From Spirochaetaceae bacterium (lineage in GTDB: Bacteria > Spirochaetota > Spirochaetia > Treponematales > Breznakiellaceae): DNA of 17,017 nt. Below the pieces are notes generated by a model. That model did not search any database and was not told the DNA's origin. It saw only the letters and a program-made list of their open reading frames with translations. The stretch covers positions 1-17,017 of the forward strand of contig JAITXS010000109.1 in the NCBI GenBank assembly GCA_031284645.1, in the 5' to 3' direction. Shown piece after piece: positions 6,725 to 13,858 of this stretch (its first letter is position 1; each line of letters starts with the position of its first letter). The position numbers were made by a program, and so were the translations under genes.

Positions 6725-7284
6725 CTGTTCACCCTCTCAAAGTACTCATTTGTCTCGGTATTCACGAGAATCCTCTCACCCTGCTTGATAAAAAGCGGTA
6801 CACGCACCGTTAATCCGGTTTCCGTTACAACCGGTTTTGTCGCACCTGAAACAGTGTCGCCTTTGATATAATTTTCGCTTTCGGCAACCGTAAACACGAC
6901 TTTGTAGGGAATTTTGATATCAATAACTTTTTCTTCCCAAATGGTAAGCTCGTAACTATTCCCTTCTTGCAGATAAAACTTCTTGTCTTCCATTCCTTTT
7001 ATGGGAACATCATACTGATCAAAGGATTCGTTGTCCATAAAATGATACATATCCTGATCCGCATACTGATACTGACAGGTATTAACATCAACCTGAGCAT
7101 CCTCAACTTCCTGCTGTGTCGGAATAGTCATGGTCAAGACAGAGCCATCTTTAATGCTCTTCATCTTTACCCGCGCAATCGCAGTTCCCTTCCCGGGCGT
7201 ATGAAACTCCCGCTCAATTACGAGATAAGGCTGTCCTTTTTGCAGCAAACAAATTCCTTTAGCAATATCAACACCACGAATCAT
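6721..7284 (-). CDS. efp: Translation elongation factor P
   Basis: EF-P enters the ribosomal E site and helps form peptide bonds at consecutive prolines. The 187 residues comprise a KOW-like N-terminal domain, a central OB domain and the C-terminal OB domain ending NTETNEYFERVNS, the usual length. The loop that reaches the peptidyl-tRNA is TPGKGTA with Lys32, the position lysylated by EpmA in E. coli (Lys34). It is not the arginine type that is rhamnosylated. Whether this organism modifies Lys32 cannot be told here. The start at 7284 has a GAGG site seven bases upstream. It converges on rlmN with a 4-base overlap (TTAG holds both stops), so there is no room for a terminator between them. Confidence 0.96.
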   Translation of the reverse strand: MIRGVDIAKGICLLQKGQPYLVIEREFHTPGKGTAIARVKMKSIKDGSVLTMTIPTQQEVEDAQVDVNTCQYQYADQDMYHFMDNESFDQYDVPIKGMEDKKFYLQEGNSYELTIWEEKVIDIKIPYKVVFTVAESENYIKGDTVSGATKPVVTETGLTVRVPLFIKQGERILVNTETNEYFERVNS

Positions 7285-7388
7285 AATAACCTCACAATAA
7301 TATAATTATTTCATAAACATTTAAGTTCGTCTACAAGAGTCGTTTCAGCGATTCCCGTTGGGAAGCGGGCGGCACTGCGTCATCTAGT

Positions 7389-7405
7389 AATTTTTTTAAA
7401 AAATA
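7389..7405. other. A/T palindrome upstream of nptA
   Basis: A near-perfect T7/A6 dyad (ATTTTTT/AAAAAAT about one T) sits 15 bases before the nptA start codon. Poly-A/T dyads can bend DNA or act as weak terminators. I found no clear promoter hexamers for nptA or efp in the 135-base divergent gap (7285-7419). A small CCCG/CGGG hairpin near 7354-7369 is the only other structure. Confidence 0.25.
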
Positions 7406-7419
7406 CCCATGATAGCGTT

Positions 7420-9084
7420 ATGGTAATGGTTATAATTGAGAGGGTACTCCTTGTCTTGGGCAGTCTCTGTCTGTTCCTTTACGGTATGAAGGTGATGAGC
7501 GACGGGATACAACAGAGCGCGGGCTCCCGTTTACAGTCAGTGCTGGGGCTTATGACCGGAAATCGCTTAAGTGCGGTGTTTACCGGATTCTCAGTTACCG
7601 CGATTATCCAATCATCAAGTGCAACGACCGTTATGGTTGTTTCTTTTGTCAACGCGGGTCTTTTAACATTGCAGCAGTCTATCGGCGTTATTATGGGGGC
7701 CAATATCGGGACGACGGTTACTGCGTGGATCGTCGCGTTGATAGGGTTTAGCCTCCAGATTGACAATCTTGCGCTGCCTGCTATTGGTATCGGATTTATT
7801 TTCCGTATGGCACGGTGGAAACACCAGGAAATGGGCAATATGCTCATTGGTTTCGGGCTCCTTTTTCTTGGCTTAAGTTTCCTTACCCAGTCCATGCCTA
7901 AACTTGATGCCGTGGATTTTAGCTTTATTAAAGAATTTTCCGGGGCCGGTTTTTTAACGGACCTTATCGGGGTCGGCCTGGGCTTTATTCTGACGATACT
8001 GATTCATTCATCTTCAGCTTCCACCGCGATAATGATAACAATGGCGTTTAACGGTTATATCGACTTCCAGTTTGGCGCGGCGATGATTCTTGGCGCGAAT
8101 ATCGGAACAACGATTGACGCGGCGCTTGCCGCTATCGGGACAAAAACAATGGCAAAGCGGGCCGCCCTTGTTCATATTTTCTTTAATGTGTTAGGCACGG
8201 TATGGGCTATCATTCTGCTCCGTCCCCTGCTTGGATTTGTCCAGAATATTACACCGGGCGGCAAGGATGCCTCCATTACCATTCAAATGGCGATGTTCCA
8301 TACGGTCTTTAATATCATAAACACCATAGCATTCCTTCCCTTTGTTAAGCAATTTGCCTCATTTGTTACTTTTCTGGTAAAAGATAAAGATCCTGTTGAG
8401 GAAACCCTTGAGGTATACAAACTGCCCTATGTTGCAGGCTCCATCGATGCGCCTGAATTGAGTATTATCCGCGCTGAAAAAGAGATCCGTGACATGGCGG
8501 CGCTGGGCTTTTCTATGTATCGCAGCCTCCGCCAAACAATAGAATCCCTGCGGGAGGATACAGTTTATCCTTTAATTAAGGAACTGCAAAAAAAAGAAAA
8601 TTACGCCGATCAGATGCGCGAGGAACTTACCCGCTTTCTTATGGAATGTACCCGAAGACAGCTTAATCGTAAATCAGAGCATAATGTAAGCCTTCTTTTG
8701 TGGATTATCGCTGATCTTGAGGATCTGACCGATGACTGTTACAGCATCAGCATACTTTTAGAACGCAGTGTCCGTAAAAATCAGATTTTCAAACAAGCTG
8801 AAATTGACGCTCTTACCCCCTATATGGGACAGGTTGAGGAATTCCTGGCCTTTGTCGGCGCTCATTTAGGCGGCAAACTTGATCCGGAACAAAGCCAATA
8901 CGCAAAAACGATAGAGGAAGGCATAGACCTTTCGCGTAACAAACTGCGTAAGCTCGGTCAAAAACGTATTGAGGAAGGCGAGGATGTTAAAACCGAGCTT
9001 CTCTTTATTGATCTTGTCAGGCGTATTGAGCGTCTTGGCGACTATTGTTATGGCATTTCAAATGCACTTGAAGATATGGAATAA
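7420..9084 (+). CDS. Na/Pi cotransporter family protein with PhoU-like C-terminal domain
   Basis: Inner-membrane sodium-phosphate transporter of the NptA/YjbB type (Na_Pi_cotrans family). The first roughly 330 residues are hydrophobic and contain the inverted duplicated core: IIQSSSATT and GANIGTTVTAW in the first half, LIHSSSASTAI and GANIGTTIDAA in the second. The paired QSSS/HSSS motifs line the substrate path in this family. Residues from about 355 to 554 are soluble, helical and charged, and resemble PhoU, which suggests coupling to phosphate sensing. The first ATG (7420) is used; ATG at 7426 would remove two residues. No clear Shine-Dalgarno precedes either. asnS begins 21 bases after the stop and is probably co-transcribed. 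Direction of transport (uptake or export) cannot be decided from sequence. Confidence 0.9.
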   Translation: MVMVIIERVLLVLGSLCLFLYGMKVMSDGIQQSAGSRLQSVLGLMTGNRLSAVFTGFSVTAIIQSSSATTVMVVSFVNAGLLTLQQSIGVIMGANIGTTVTAWIVALIGFSLQIDNLALPAIGIGFIFRMARWKHQEMGNMLIGFGLLFLGLSFLTQSMPKLDAVDFSFIKEFSGAGFLTDLIGVGLGFILTILIHSSSASTAIMITMAFNGYIDFQFGAAMILGANIGTTIDAALAAIGTKTMAKRAALVHIFFNVLGTVWAIILLRPLLGFVQNITPGGKDASITIQMAMFHTVFNIINTIAFLPFVKQFASFVTFLVKDKDPVEETLEVYKLPYVAGSIDAPELSIIRAEKEIRDMAALGFSMYRSLRQTIESLREDTVYPLIKELQKKENYADQMREELTRFLMECTRRQLNRKSEHNVSLLLWIIADLEDLTDDCYSISILLERSVRKNQIFKQAEIDALTPYMGQVEEFLAFVGAHLGGKLDPEQSQYAKTIEEGIDLSRNKLRKLGQKRIEEGEDVKTELLFIDLVRRIERLGDYCYGISNALEDME

Positions 9085-9105
9085 GACGCACTCGTAAGGA
9101 TAGCT

Positions 9106-10503
9106 ATGCTTATTAAAGAAATTTTAAAACAGGAAGCCTCTGCGCAGGAGATTACGGTTTCAGGCTGGGTGCGTACCAAACGCGATATGAAAAATTTTGC
9201 TTTTATTGAGCTCAACGACGGCTCTTGTTTTTCGAGCATTCAATGCATATTTGAGCGGGTAAGCGGAAGCGAAGAGGGGGCCGTAAAAGCCGGTAGGGAA
9301 AAAATAATTGCGGATATTTCAACAGGCTGTTCGGTAGAAGTAAAGGGAACTCTTGTCCGCTCGCCGTCTGACGGACAGGCGCTTGAGGTTCAAGGCAGGG
9401 ATATCGTTTTGCTCGGCTCTGCGGAAAACTATCCCTTGCAGAAAAAGGGACACAGCCTTGAATTCCTTCGGGAAATCGCCCATCTTCGTGCACGGACAAA
9501 TACGATTGGGGCGGTTGCCCGCATACGCTCCCGCCTTGCATTTGCCGTACACAATTTTTTTCAAGGACGGGGTTTTCAGTATCTTACCACGCCGCTTATT
9601 ACAACGCAGGACGCCGAAGGTGCAGGAGCGATGTTTCAGGTAACCACCCTGAATTTGGACGAGCTGGCAAAAGCCGGAAAAGCGCCTGATTATACCCGGG
9701 ATTTTTTTGGTAAAAAAGCGTTTTTAACGGTTTCAGGACAGCTTGAAGGTGAAAGTTATGCGGCGGCTTTAAGCCGTATTTATACCTTTGGCCCCACCTT
9801 CCGTGCTGAGAGATCCGATACGGCCCGGCATCTTGCGGAATTTTGGATGATAGAGCCTGAAATGTCTTTTGCTCATCTTGAAGATGATATGGCCCTTGCC
9901 GAAGATTTTCTTAAATACCTGTGTTCGGATCTTCTTAAGAATTGTACGGATGATCTGGAATTTTTTAATACCCGTGTGCAAAAAGGACTGCTTGGGACAT
10001 TACAAAACATAGCGGACTCACCATTTGCGCGTATCACGTATACCGACGCCCTGCACGAGCTTGAAAAATCCAAACAGAGTTTCGAGTTTACGCCTTTTTG
10101 GGGTTGTGATTTACAAAGTGAGCATGAAAGGTTTTTAACCGAACAGATAGCCAAAGGGCCGCTGATTGTTACCGATTACCCCAAAGAGATTAAAGCGTTT
10201 TACATGAAGGCAAATGAGGACGGCAAAACAGTACGCGCGATGGATCTGCTTGTTCCCCGCCTTGGGGAGATCATCGGCGGGTCCGAGCGCGAGGACAACC
10301 TTTCCCTGCTTGAGCAGCGCATGGAGGCGTTGGGTATGGATACGGCCCCCTACCGCTGGTACCTTGATCTTCGCCGCTACGGCAGCGTAGCTCACGCCGG
10401 CTTTGGCTTGGGTTTTGAACGCCTTGTTCAATACTTTACCGGCATGACAAATATAAGAGATGTTATTCCCTATCCACGGGCCCTTGCATATGCGGAATTT
10501 TGA
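9106..10503 (+). CDS. asnS: Asparaginyl-tRNA synthetase
   Basis: Class IIb synthetase that charges tRNA-Asn with asparagine. The 465 residues match the E. coli enzyme in length. The N-terminal OB-fold anticodon-binding domain is VSGWVRTKRDMKNFAFIELN (residues 19-38). Class II motif 2 is FRAERSDTARHLAEFWMIEPE and motif 3 is GFGLGFERLVQYFTG, followed by NIRDVIPYPRA. WGCDLQSEHERF and the PYPRA ending distinguish it from AspRS and LysRS. ATG at 9106 is preceded by AAGGAT six bases upstream. It lies 21 bases after nptA, so it is likely the second gene of that operon. Its presence suggests direct Asn-tRNA charging rather than sole dependence on the amidotransferase route. Confidence 0.96.
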   Translation: MLIKEILKQEASAQEITVSGWVRTKRDMKNFAFIELNDGSCFSSIQCIFERVSGSEEGAVKAGREKIIADISTGCSVEVKGTLVRSPSDGQALEVQGRDIVLLGSAENYPLQKKGHSLEFLREIAHLRARTNTIGAVARIRSRLAFAVHNFFQGRGFQYLTTPLITTQDAEGAGAMFQVTTLNLDELAKAGKAPDYTRDFFGKKAFLTVSGQLEGESYAAALSRIYTFGPTFRAERSDTARHLAEFWMIEPEMSFAHLEDDMALAEDFLKYLCSDLLKNCTDDLEFFNTRVQKGLLGTLQNIADSPFARITYTDALHELEKSKQSFEFTPFWGCDLQSEHERFLTEQIAKGPLIVTDYPKEIKAFYMKANEDGKTVRAMDLLVPRLGEIIGGSEREDNLSLLEQRMEALGMDTAPYRWYLDLRRYGSVAHAGFGLGFERLVQYFTGMTNIRDVIPYPRALAYAEF

Positions 10504-10510
10504 TGCGTGC

Positions 10511-10536
10511 AAAATAAATTTTTCGATTTATTTTTT
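10511..10536. terminator. AT-rich hairpin between convergent asnS and metA
   Basis: A perfect 9-bp stem AAAATAAAT/ATTTATTTT (10511-10519 and 10526-10534) with loop TTTTCG fills most of the 38-base gap between two converging stop codons. On either strand the 3' arm is T-rich, so it could act as a weak bidirectional terminator. The stem has no GC pairs. Confidence 0.4.
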
Positions 10537-10541
10537 CATCC

Positions 10542-11456
10542 TTATGTTAATTCCGCTAAATTATAAGGCGCTTCCTGATAGACAAAATTCAGCCAGTTCA
10601 AGAAAAAGAGATGGGCGTGGGCGCGCCAGCGGACTATTGGTTTCTTTTCCGGATCATCACCGGGATAATAATTCTGCGGGATATTGGTATCAAGACCCCG
10701 CTGTTTATCGCGTTTATACTCTTTATCAAGAGTGTTTACATCGTATTCAAGATGACCGCTTACATAGATTTCGCGTCCTTTGCGTGCGGTGATGATAAAA
10801 GGGCTTCCGCAGGGAGTTGTTGATTGGACGCTCAGCTCGGAATGCGTGCAAATAACAGCACGCGAGCTTTCCGTATAACGCGACTGCGGGGCAAGAAAAA
10901 TATCGTCAAAACCGCGGAAAAGCGGGGTATGGCGTTCATTGACATTGTGGGCGAATACCCCGAACAGCTTATTCGGCAGGGGTATTTTCGGTATATTATA
11001 ATGATGATAGAGTCCTGCCTGTGCTCCCCAGCAAATATGCATACTTGAATAGACATTCTTTTTTGCATAATCCAGAACATCGCAAAGCTCGGCCCAATAA
11101 TCAACTTCCTCAAAAGGGAGAGTCTCGACCGGAGCGCCGGTAATAATCAGTCCGTCGAATCGTTCCTTCATGGCTTTTGCGGAGTTTACATAAAATCTGT
11201 CCAGATGTCCGGGAGGCGCGTTATTCGAGTGGTGACTGCCCATTCTTAAAAACGTAATATCTACTTGCAGCGGAGAATTCCCCAGAAGACGCAAGAGTTG
11301 TATCTCCGTTTCTAATGTTGTCGGCATAAGGTTAACTATCGCGACTTTAAGGGGTCGTATATCCTGTTTTTTTGCCCGTGCATCGGTCATCACAAAGACA
11401 TTTTCTTGGGTAAGCACTTCATAAGCAGGAAGCGACTTTGGAATTTTTATAGGCAT
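10542..11456 (-). CDS. metAA: Homoserine O-acetyltransferase (MetA family)
   Basis: Acylates homoserine in the first dedicated step of methionine synthesis. The 304-residue protein has the MetA fold: Cys142 in HICWGAQAGLYHHY forms the acyl-enzyme, and His235 and Glu237 in SGHLEYD complete the active site. Residue 111 is Glu (GAPVETLPF). Work on this family showed Glu at this position gives acetyl-CoA use, while Gly (as in E. coli) gives succinyl-CoA use. An acetyltransferase is therefore predicted despite the usual succinyltransferase label. The start at 11456 follows the conserved MPIKIPKSLPA N-terminus. The upstream minus-strand sequence (AATCTCTTTTT) has no Shine-Dalgarno. No other methionine gene is in the window, and I recognise no S-box or other methionine riboswitch in the 164-base gap upstream. 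Confidence 0.93.
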   Translation of the reverse strand: MPIKIPKSLPAYEVLTQENVFVMTDARAKKQDIRPLKVAIVNLMPTTLETEIQLLRLLGNSPLQVDITFLRMGSHHSNNAPPGHLDRFYVNSAKAMKERFDGLIITGAPVETLPFEEVDYWAELCDVLDYAKKNVYSSMHICWGAQAGLYHHYNIPKIPLPNKLFGVFAHNVNERHTPLFRGFDDIFLAPQSRYTESSRAVICTHSELSVQSTTPCGSPFIITARKGREIYVSGHLEYDVNTLDKEYKRDKQRGLDTNIPQNYYPGDDPEKKPIVRWRAHAHLFFLNWLNFVYQEAPYNLAELT

Positions 11457-11517
11457 AAAAAGAGATTAACACAGGAGGGGGGATCGGTCTAGCGCTATCC
11501 TGCGGGTAAATCCGGAC

Positions 11518-11531
11518 AATGTGTTTCAAGA
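11518..11531 (+). repeat. 14-bp direct repeat, left copy
   Basis: AATGTGTTTCAAGA occurs here and again at 13759-13772 in the same orientation, with GAGC shortly after both. The two copies bracket only the TonB-dependent receptor gene. Next to this copy, TTTCAAGAAA forms a short palindrome. Confidence 0.5.
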
Positions 11532-11603
11532 AAGAGCAAGAAATAGAATAAGACCGGAAGCAGCTGTTTTGCCCGAATTTTCTCTTGCGTAACAAACGAC
11601 ATT

Positions 11604-11609
11604 TATAAT
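11604..11609 (+). promoter_or_regulatory. -10 element of the TonB receptor promoter
   Basis: A perfect TATAAT lies 11 bases before the start codon. The -35 region (near 11580-11586) is poor. Transcription would begin near 11616, leaving about five bases of leader, so the mRNA may be essentially leaderless. No Fur-box-like palindrome is visible. Confidence 0.45.
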
Positions 11610-11620
11610 AGTCTTAGAAC

Positions 11621-13699
11621 ATGAAAACAGGGTGTTTCTTTCTTTGTCGGGTTTCTCATTTGAGAGCTGCTTTTCTTGGCGCATTTTTATCGGCTTGTTT
11701 TATTTTCATTCCGATGGTGCGCGGGGATGAACTTGACGATGAACAACTGCCCCTTGTAGTCGAGCCGAAAGTTTTAGTTATAAGCGCGAACAGAACAGCT
11801 GAAGAGGCAAACAGCGTTCCGGCTATGATGAGTATTATTACTGCACAGGAGATAGCCGAGTCCGGAAAAGTCTCTCTGCCTGAAATCCTCGAAGAAATCG
11901 CGGGAGTGCGATTTTACGGGGGCGCTTACGGCCCGGGTTCAGAAAGTATTTCCATGCGGGGTTTTGGTGAAAATTCACACGGACGGGTGCTTGTCCTGCT
12001 TGACGGCAATAAAATAAACAGTCCCGATATGCAGGGCTTTAACTGGAATGTTGTCCCTCTTGCCGACATTGAACGCATTGAGGTCATGGACGGTTCAGGC
12101 AGCGTTCAATACGGTAACTATGCGGTAGGCGGCGTTATTAATATTATCACCAAAAAAAGCGGTGCGGCTAAAACCAGTGTCAGTGTTTTAGCAGGCAGCT
12201 TTTACCAAAACAGCGAGAGCTTTTCTTTTCAGCGGCCAGGCGATTGGGGATACTTTTCAGTAAGCGCCGGACACAGCGGAACGCAGGGCTCAAGACGGCA
12301 TCAGGCTTCCGATACGGCAAACACCGCGATAGACGGAACACTCAATATACAAAAAAATATGTTTCTTGATATGCGCGGCTCTTTTGTAACGATGAACTAT
12401 CAGTTTCCCGGTTATCTTACACAAAAACAGTTTGATGATGATCCCTCTCAAGCTCAAAACACCCGTGTTTTTTCCGACGGCGGTTTTGAATATGATATTT
12501 CAGGCGGGGTAAACCTTAGGTGGATGCCCGCAGACAATATTGAAGTTTTTTTTCCTCTTTCGTATATATGGAAAAATACGGAGAGCGACTCAAGCGGCGC
12601 TATGAGTATGTCTTACGGAAGTCTCGTTCATACGGCGGGCTTTCGCCCTCAGCTTAAAGTGAGTTTTGATATTGCTAAAATGCCGGCGCGGATTCTTTGC
12701 GGTATAGATCTGTATTATGCACATACGGATAAGAACAGTTATGAAACTATAACACGGACAGGCAATCCGTTTAAGACGAATGTATCCCTATGGACATTGG
12801 GGCCGTTTATAAGCGCGCGTCTTGATCCGTTCACAAGCCTGAACCTGGATGCCGGTTTACGCTGGGACAGCGCATATCAGAGCTCGGAAAAAAACAAACC
12901 TCAAACAGAAAAACAATACAAACAATTCAAAACACTTGTGTATGAATTCGCTGTTGTGTATCGTCCTGTTGATCAGCTTAAAATATACGCGAAATATTCA
13001 ACGACTTTCCGTTATCCGTTTACCGACGAGCTTACTTCTTGGTATGGTACTGCCTATGATAGTTATGTTTCCGATCTTGCTCCTGAAAAAGGTTTTAATC
13101 TTGAAGGTGGTATAGGCTTTCGATTGGGCGATTGGGTCGATATAAACGGAAATGTGTATTACATGAAAACGGAAGATGAGATCGCGTACGATAACACAAA
13201 AAACATGAATAGCAATATGGATACCACACAGCGTATCGGAACAAATATCAGCCTTCGCACTTTGATTCTGCGCCGTTTTGATCTGCAATGTTCATATTCT
13301 TATGTTGATGCGGTTTTTATTAACGGAGTCAACGAGGGTAAGCATATTCCCCTTGTCTCTGCCCACGCTTTTTACGGAGGACTGCTGGTAAAAACAAAAT
13401 CCGGTTTTAGCTTTGGCCCTGATATTGAATACCGCGGAGCGCGTCCTTTTGGCAGCGATTACGCAAACGCCGCTAAGGATATGGAAGCTTATGTTCTTAT
13501 CGGTTTAAAAGCGCGTTATGTTTTTGAGAAAGAAGGCAAACAGTATCTTATTCAGCTAAGCATAAAAAACATAGCCGATGTAAAATACGCGACATACGGA
13601 TTTTACACCCCTGATTACGGTTCCGGTGAAACATTCACGTACTACCCTAATGCCGATATGGGCAGGTCTTTTACGATTTCTTTACGCTGCGGATTTTAA
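11621..13699 (+). CDS. TonB-dependent outer-membrane receptor
   Basis: A 692-residue outer-membrane beta-barrel for energised uptake of a scarce ligand. A signal peptide with a long hydrophobic core spans residues 1 to about 35. A TonB-box-like stretch PKVLVISA follows near residue 48. The plug domain runs to about 185, with VPAMMSIITAQEI, the turn ISMRGFG, VLVLLDGNKINSP, IERIEVMDGSGSVQYG and GGVINIITKKSG. The rest is a barrel of alternating aromatic strands ending SFTISLRCGF, with the expected terminal Phe. BtuB/CirA-like in outline, but the ligand cannot be read from sequence. There is no adjacent TonB, ExbBD or ABC importer. No Shine-Dalgarno precedes the ATG. The gene stands alone between two copies of a 14-bp repeat. 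Confidence 0.92.
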   Translation: MKTGCFFLCRVSHLRAAFLGAFLSACFIFIPMVRGDELDDEQLPLVVEPKVLVISANRTAEEANSVPAMMSIITAQEIAESGKVSLPEILEEIAGVRFYGGAYGPGSESISMRGFGENSHGRVLVLLDGNKINSPDMQGFNWNVVPLADIERIEVMDGSGSVQYGNYAVGGVINIITKKSGAAKTSVSVLAGSFYQNSESFSFQRPGDWGYFSVSAGHSGTQGSRRHQASDTANTAIDGTLNIQKNMFLDMRGSFVTMNYQFPGYLTQKQFDDDPSQAQNTRVFSDGGFEYDISGGVNLRWMPADNIEVFFPLSYIWKNTESDSSGAMSMSYGSLVHTAGFRPQLKVSFDIAKMPARILCGIDLYYAHTDKNSYETITRTGNPFKTNVSLWTLGPFISARLDPFTSLNLDAGLRWDSAYQSSEKNKPQTEKQYKQFKTLVYEFAVVYRPVDQLKIYAKYSTTFRYPFTDELTSWYGTAYDSYVSDLAPEKGFNLEGGIGFRLGDWVDINGNVYYMKTEDEIAYDNTKNMNSNMDTTQRIGTNISLRTLILRRFDLQCSYSYVDAVFINGVNEGKHIPLVSAHAFYGGLLVKTKSGFSFGPDIEYRGARPFGSDYANAAKDMEAYVLIGLKARYVFEKEGKQYLIQLSIKNIADVKYATYGFYTPDYGSGETFTYYPNADMGRSFTISLRCGF

Positions 13700-13703
13700 G
13701 ATA

Positions 13704-13723
13704 CAAAACCATTCCCTGTTTTG
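13704..13723 (+). other. Weak hairpin after the TonB receptor gene
   Basis: CAAAAC (13704-13709) pairs with GTTTTG (13718-13723) across an 8-base loop, starting four bases after the stop codon. It is AT-rich and the nearest T-run is about 17 bases on, so termination here is doubtful. Confidence 0.2.
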
Positions 13724-13817
13724 CAAGCCCCGCCGTGCCGTTTTTAAGAGTCTTGAATAATGTGTTTCAAGATGAGCTTCGCCGACATGGCTTCCTGTTT
13801 GCAAGCTTGTTTGCAAG
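13720..13817 (+). repeat. Three TTTGCAAG repeats before nadK
   Basis: TTTGCAAG occurs at 13720-13727, 13798-13805 and 13810-13817. The last two belong to a tandem pair TGTTTGCAAG with a 12-base period, and each contains the palindrome TTGCAA. The pair can also form an imperfect hairpin extended by TTCCT/AGGGAA. The last copy overlaps the predicted -35 of nadK, as expected of an operator. No regulator is encoded nearby. Confidence 0.45.
13751..13772. repeat. Inverted repeat, overlapping the right copy of the 14-bp repeat
   Basis: TCTTGAA (13751-13757) and TTCAAGA (13766-13772) form a perfect 7-bp inverted repeat with an 8-base centre. The right arm is the end of the second copy of AATGTGTTTCAAGA (13759-13772). 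No T-run follows, so a protein-binding site is as likely as an RNA hairpin. Confidence 0.45.
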
Positions 13818-13836
13818 AGGGAATATATGCTATATT
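13807..13836 (+). promoter_or_regulatory. Promoter of nadK-recN
   Basis: -35 TTGTTT (13807-13812), 18-base spacer, -10 TATATT (13831-13836). The transcript would begin near 13843 and include the ribosome binding site TAGGAAAAT. The -35 is inside the TTTGCAAG repeats. Confidence 0.45.
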
Positions 13837-13858
13837 ACAAATGGGAAGATAGGAAAAT

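Noticed and set aside
10460..10823. Plus-strand open frames over the metA 3' half
   Set aside because: They are antisense shadows of a full-length conserved gene and have no family resemblance.
11457..11620. Cobalamin or S-box type riboswitch between metA and the TonB receptor gene
   Set aside because: A distant CGGTCT/AGACCG pairing exists, but no conserved B12-box or S-box core could be found on either strand.
11690..11698. Lipobox-like LSAC in the TonB receptor signal peptide
   Set aside because: The hydrophobic core continues past the cysteine (FIFIP), and TonB receptors are normally cut by signal peptidase I.
12849..13288. Small open frames on both strands inside the TonB receptor gene
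   Set aside because: They lie within an intact beta-barrel coding region and show low-complexity translations.
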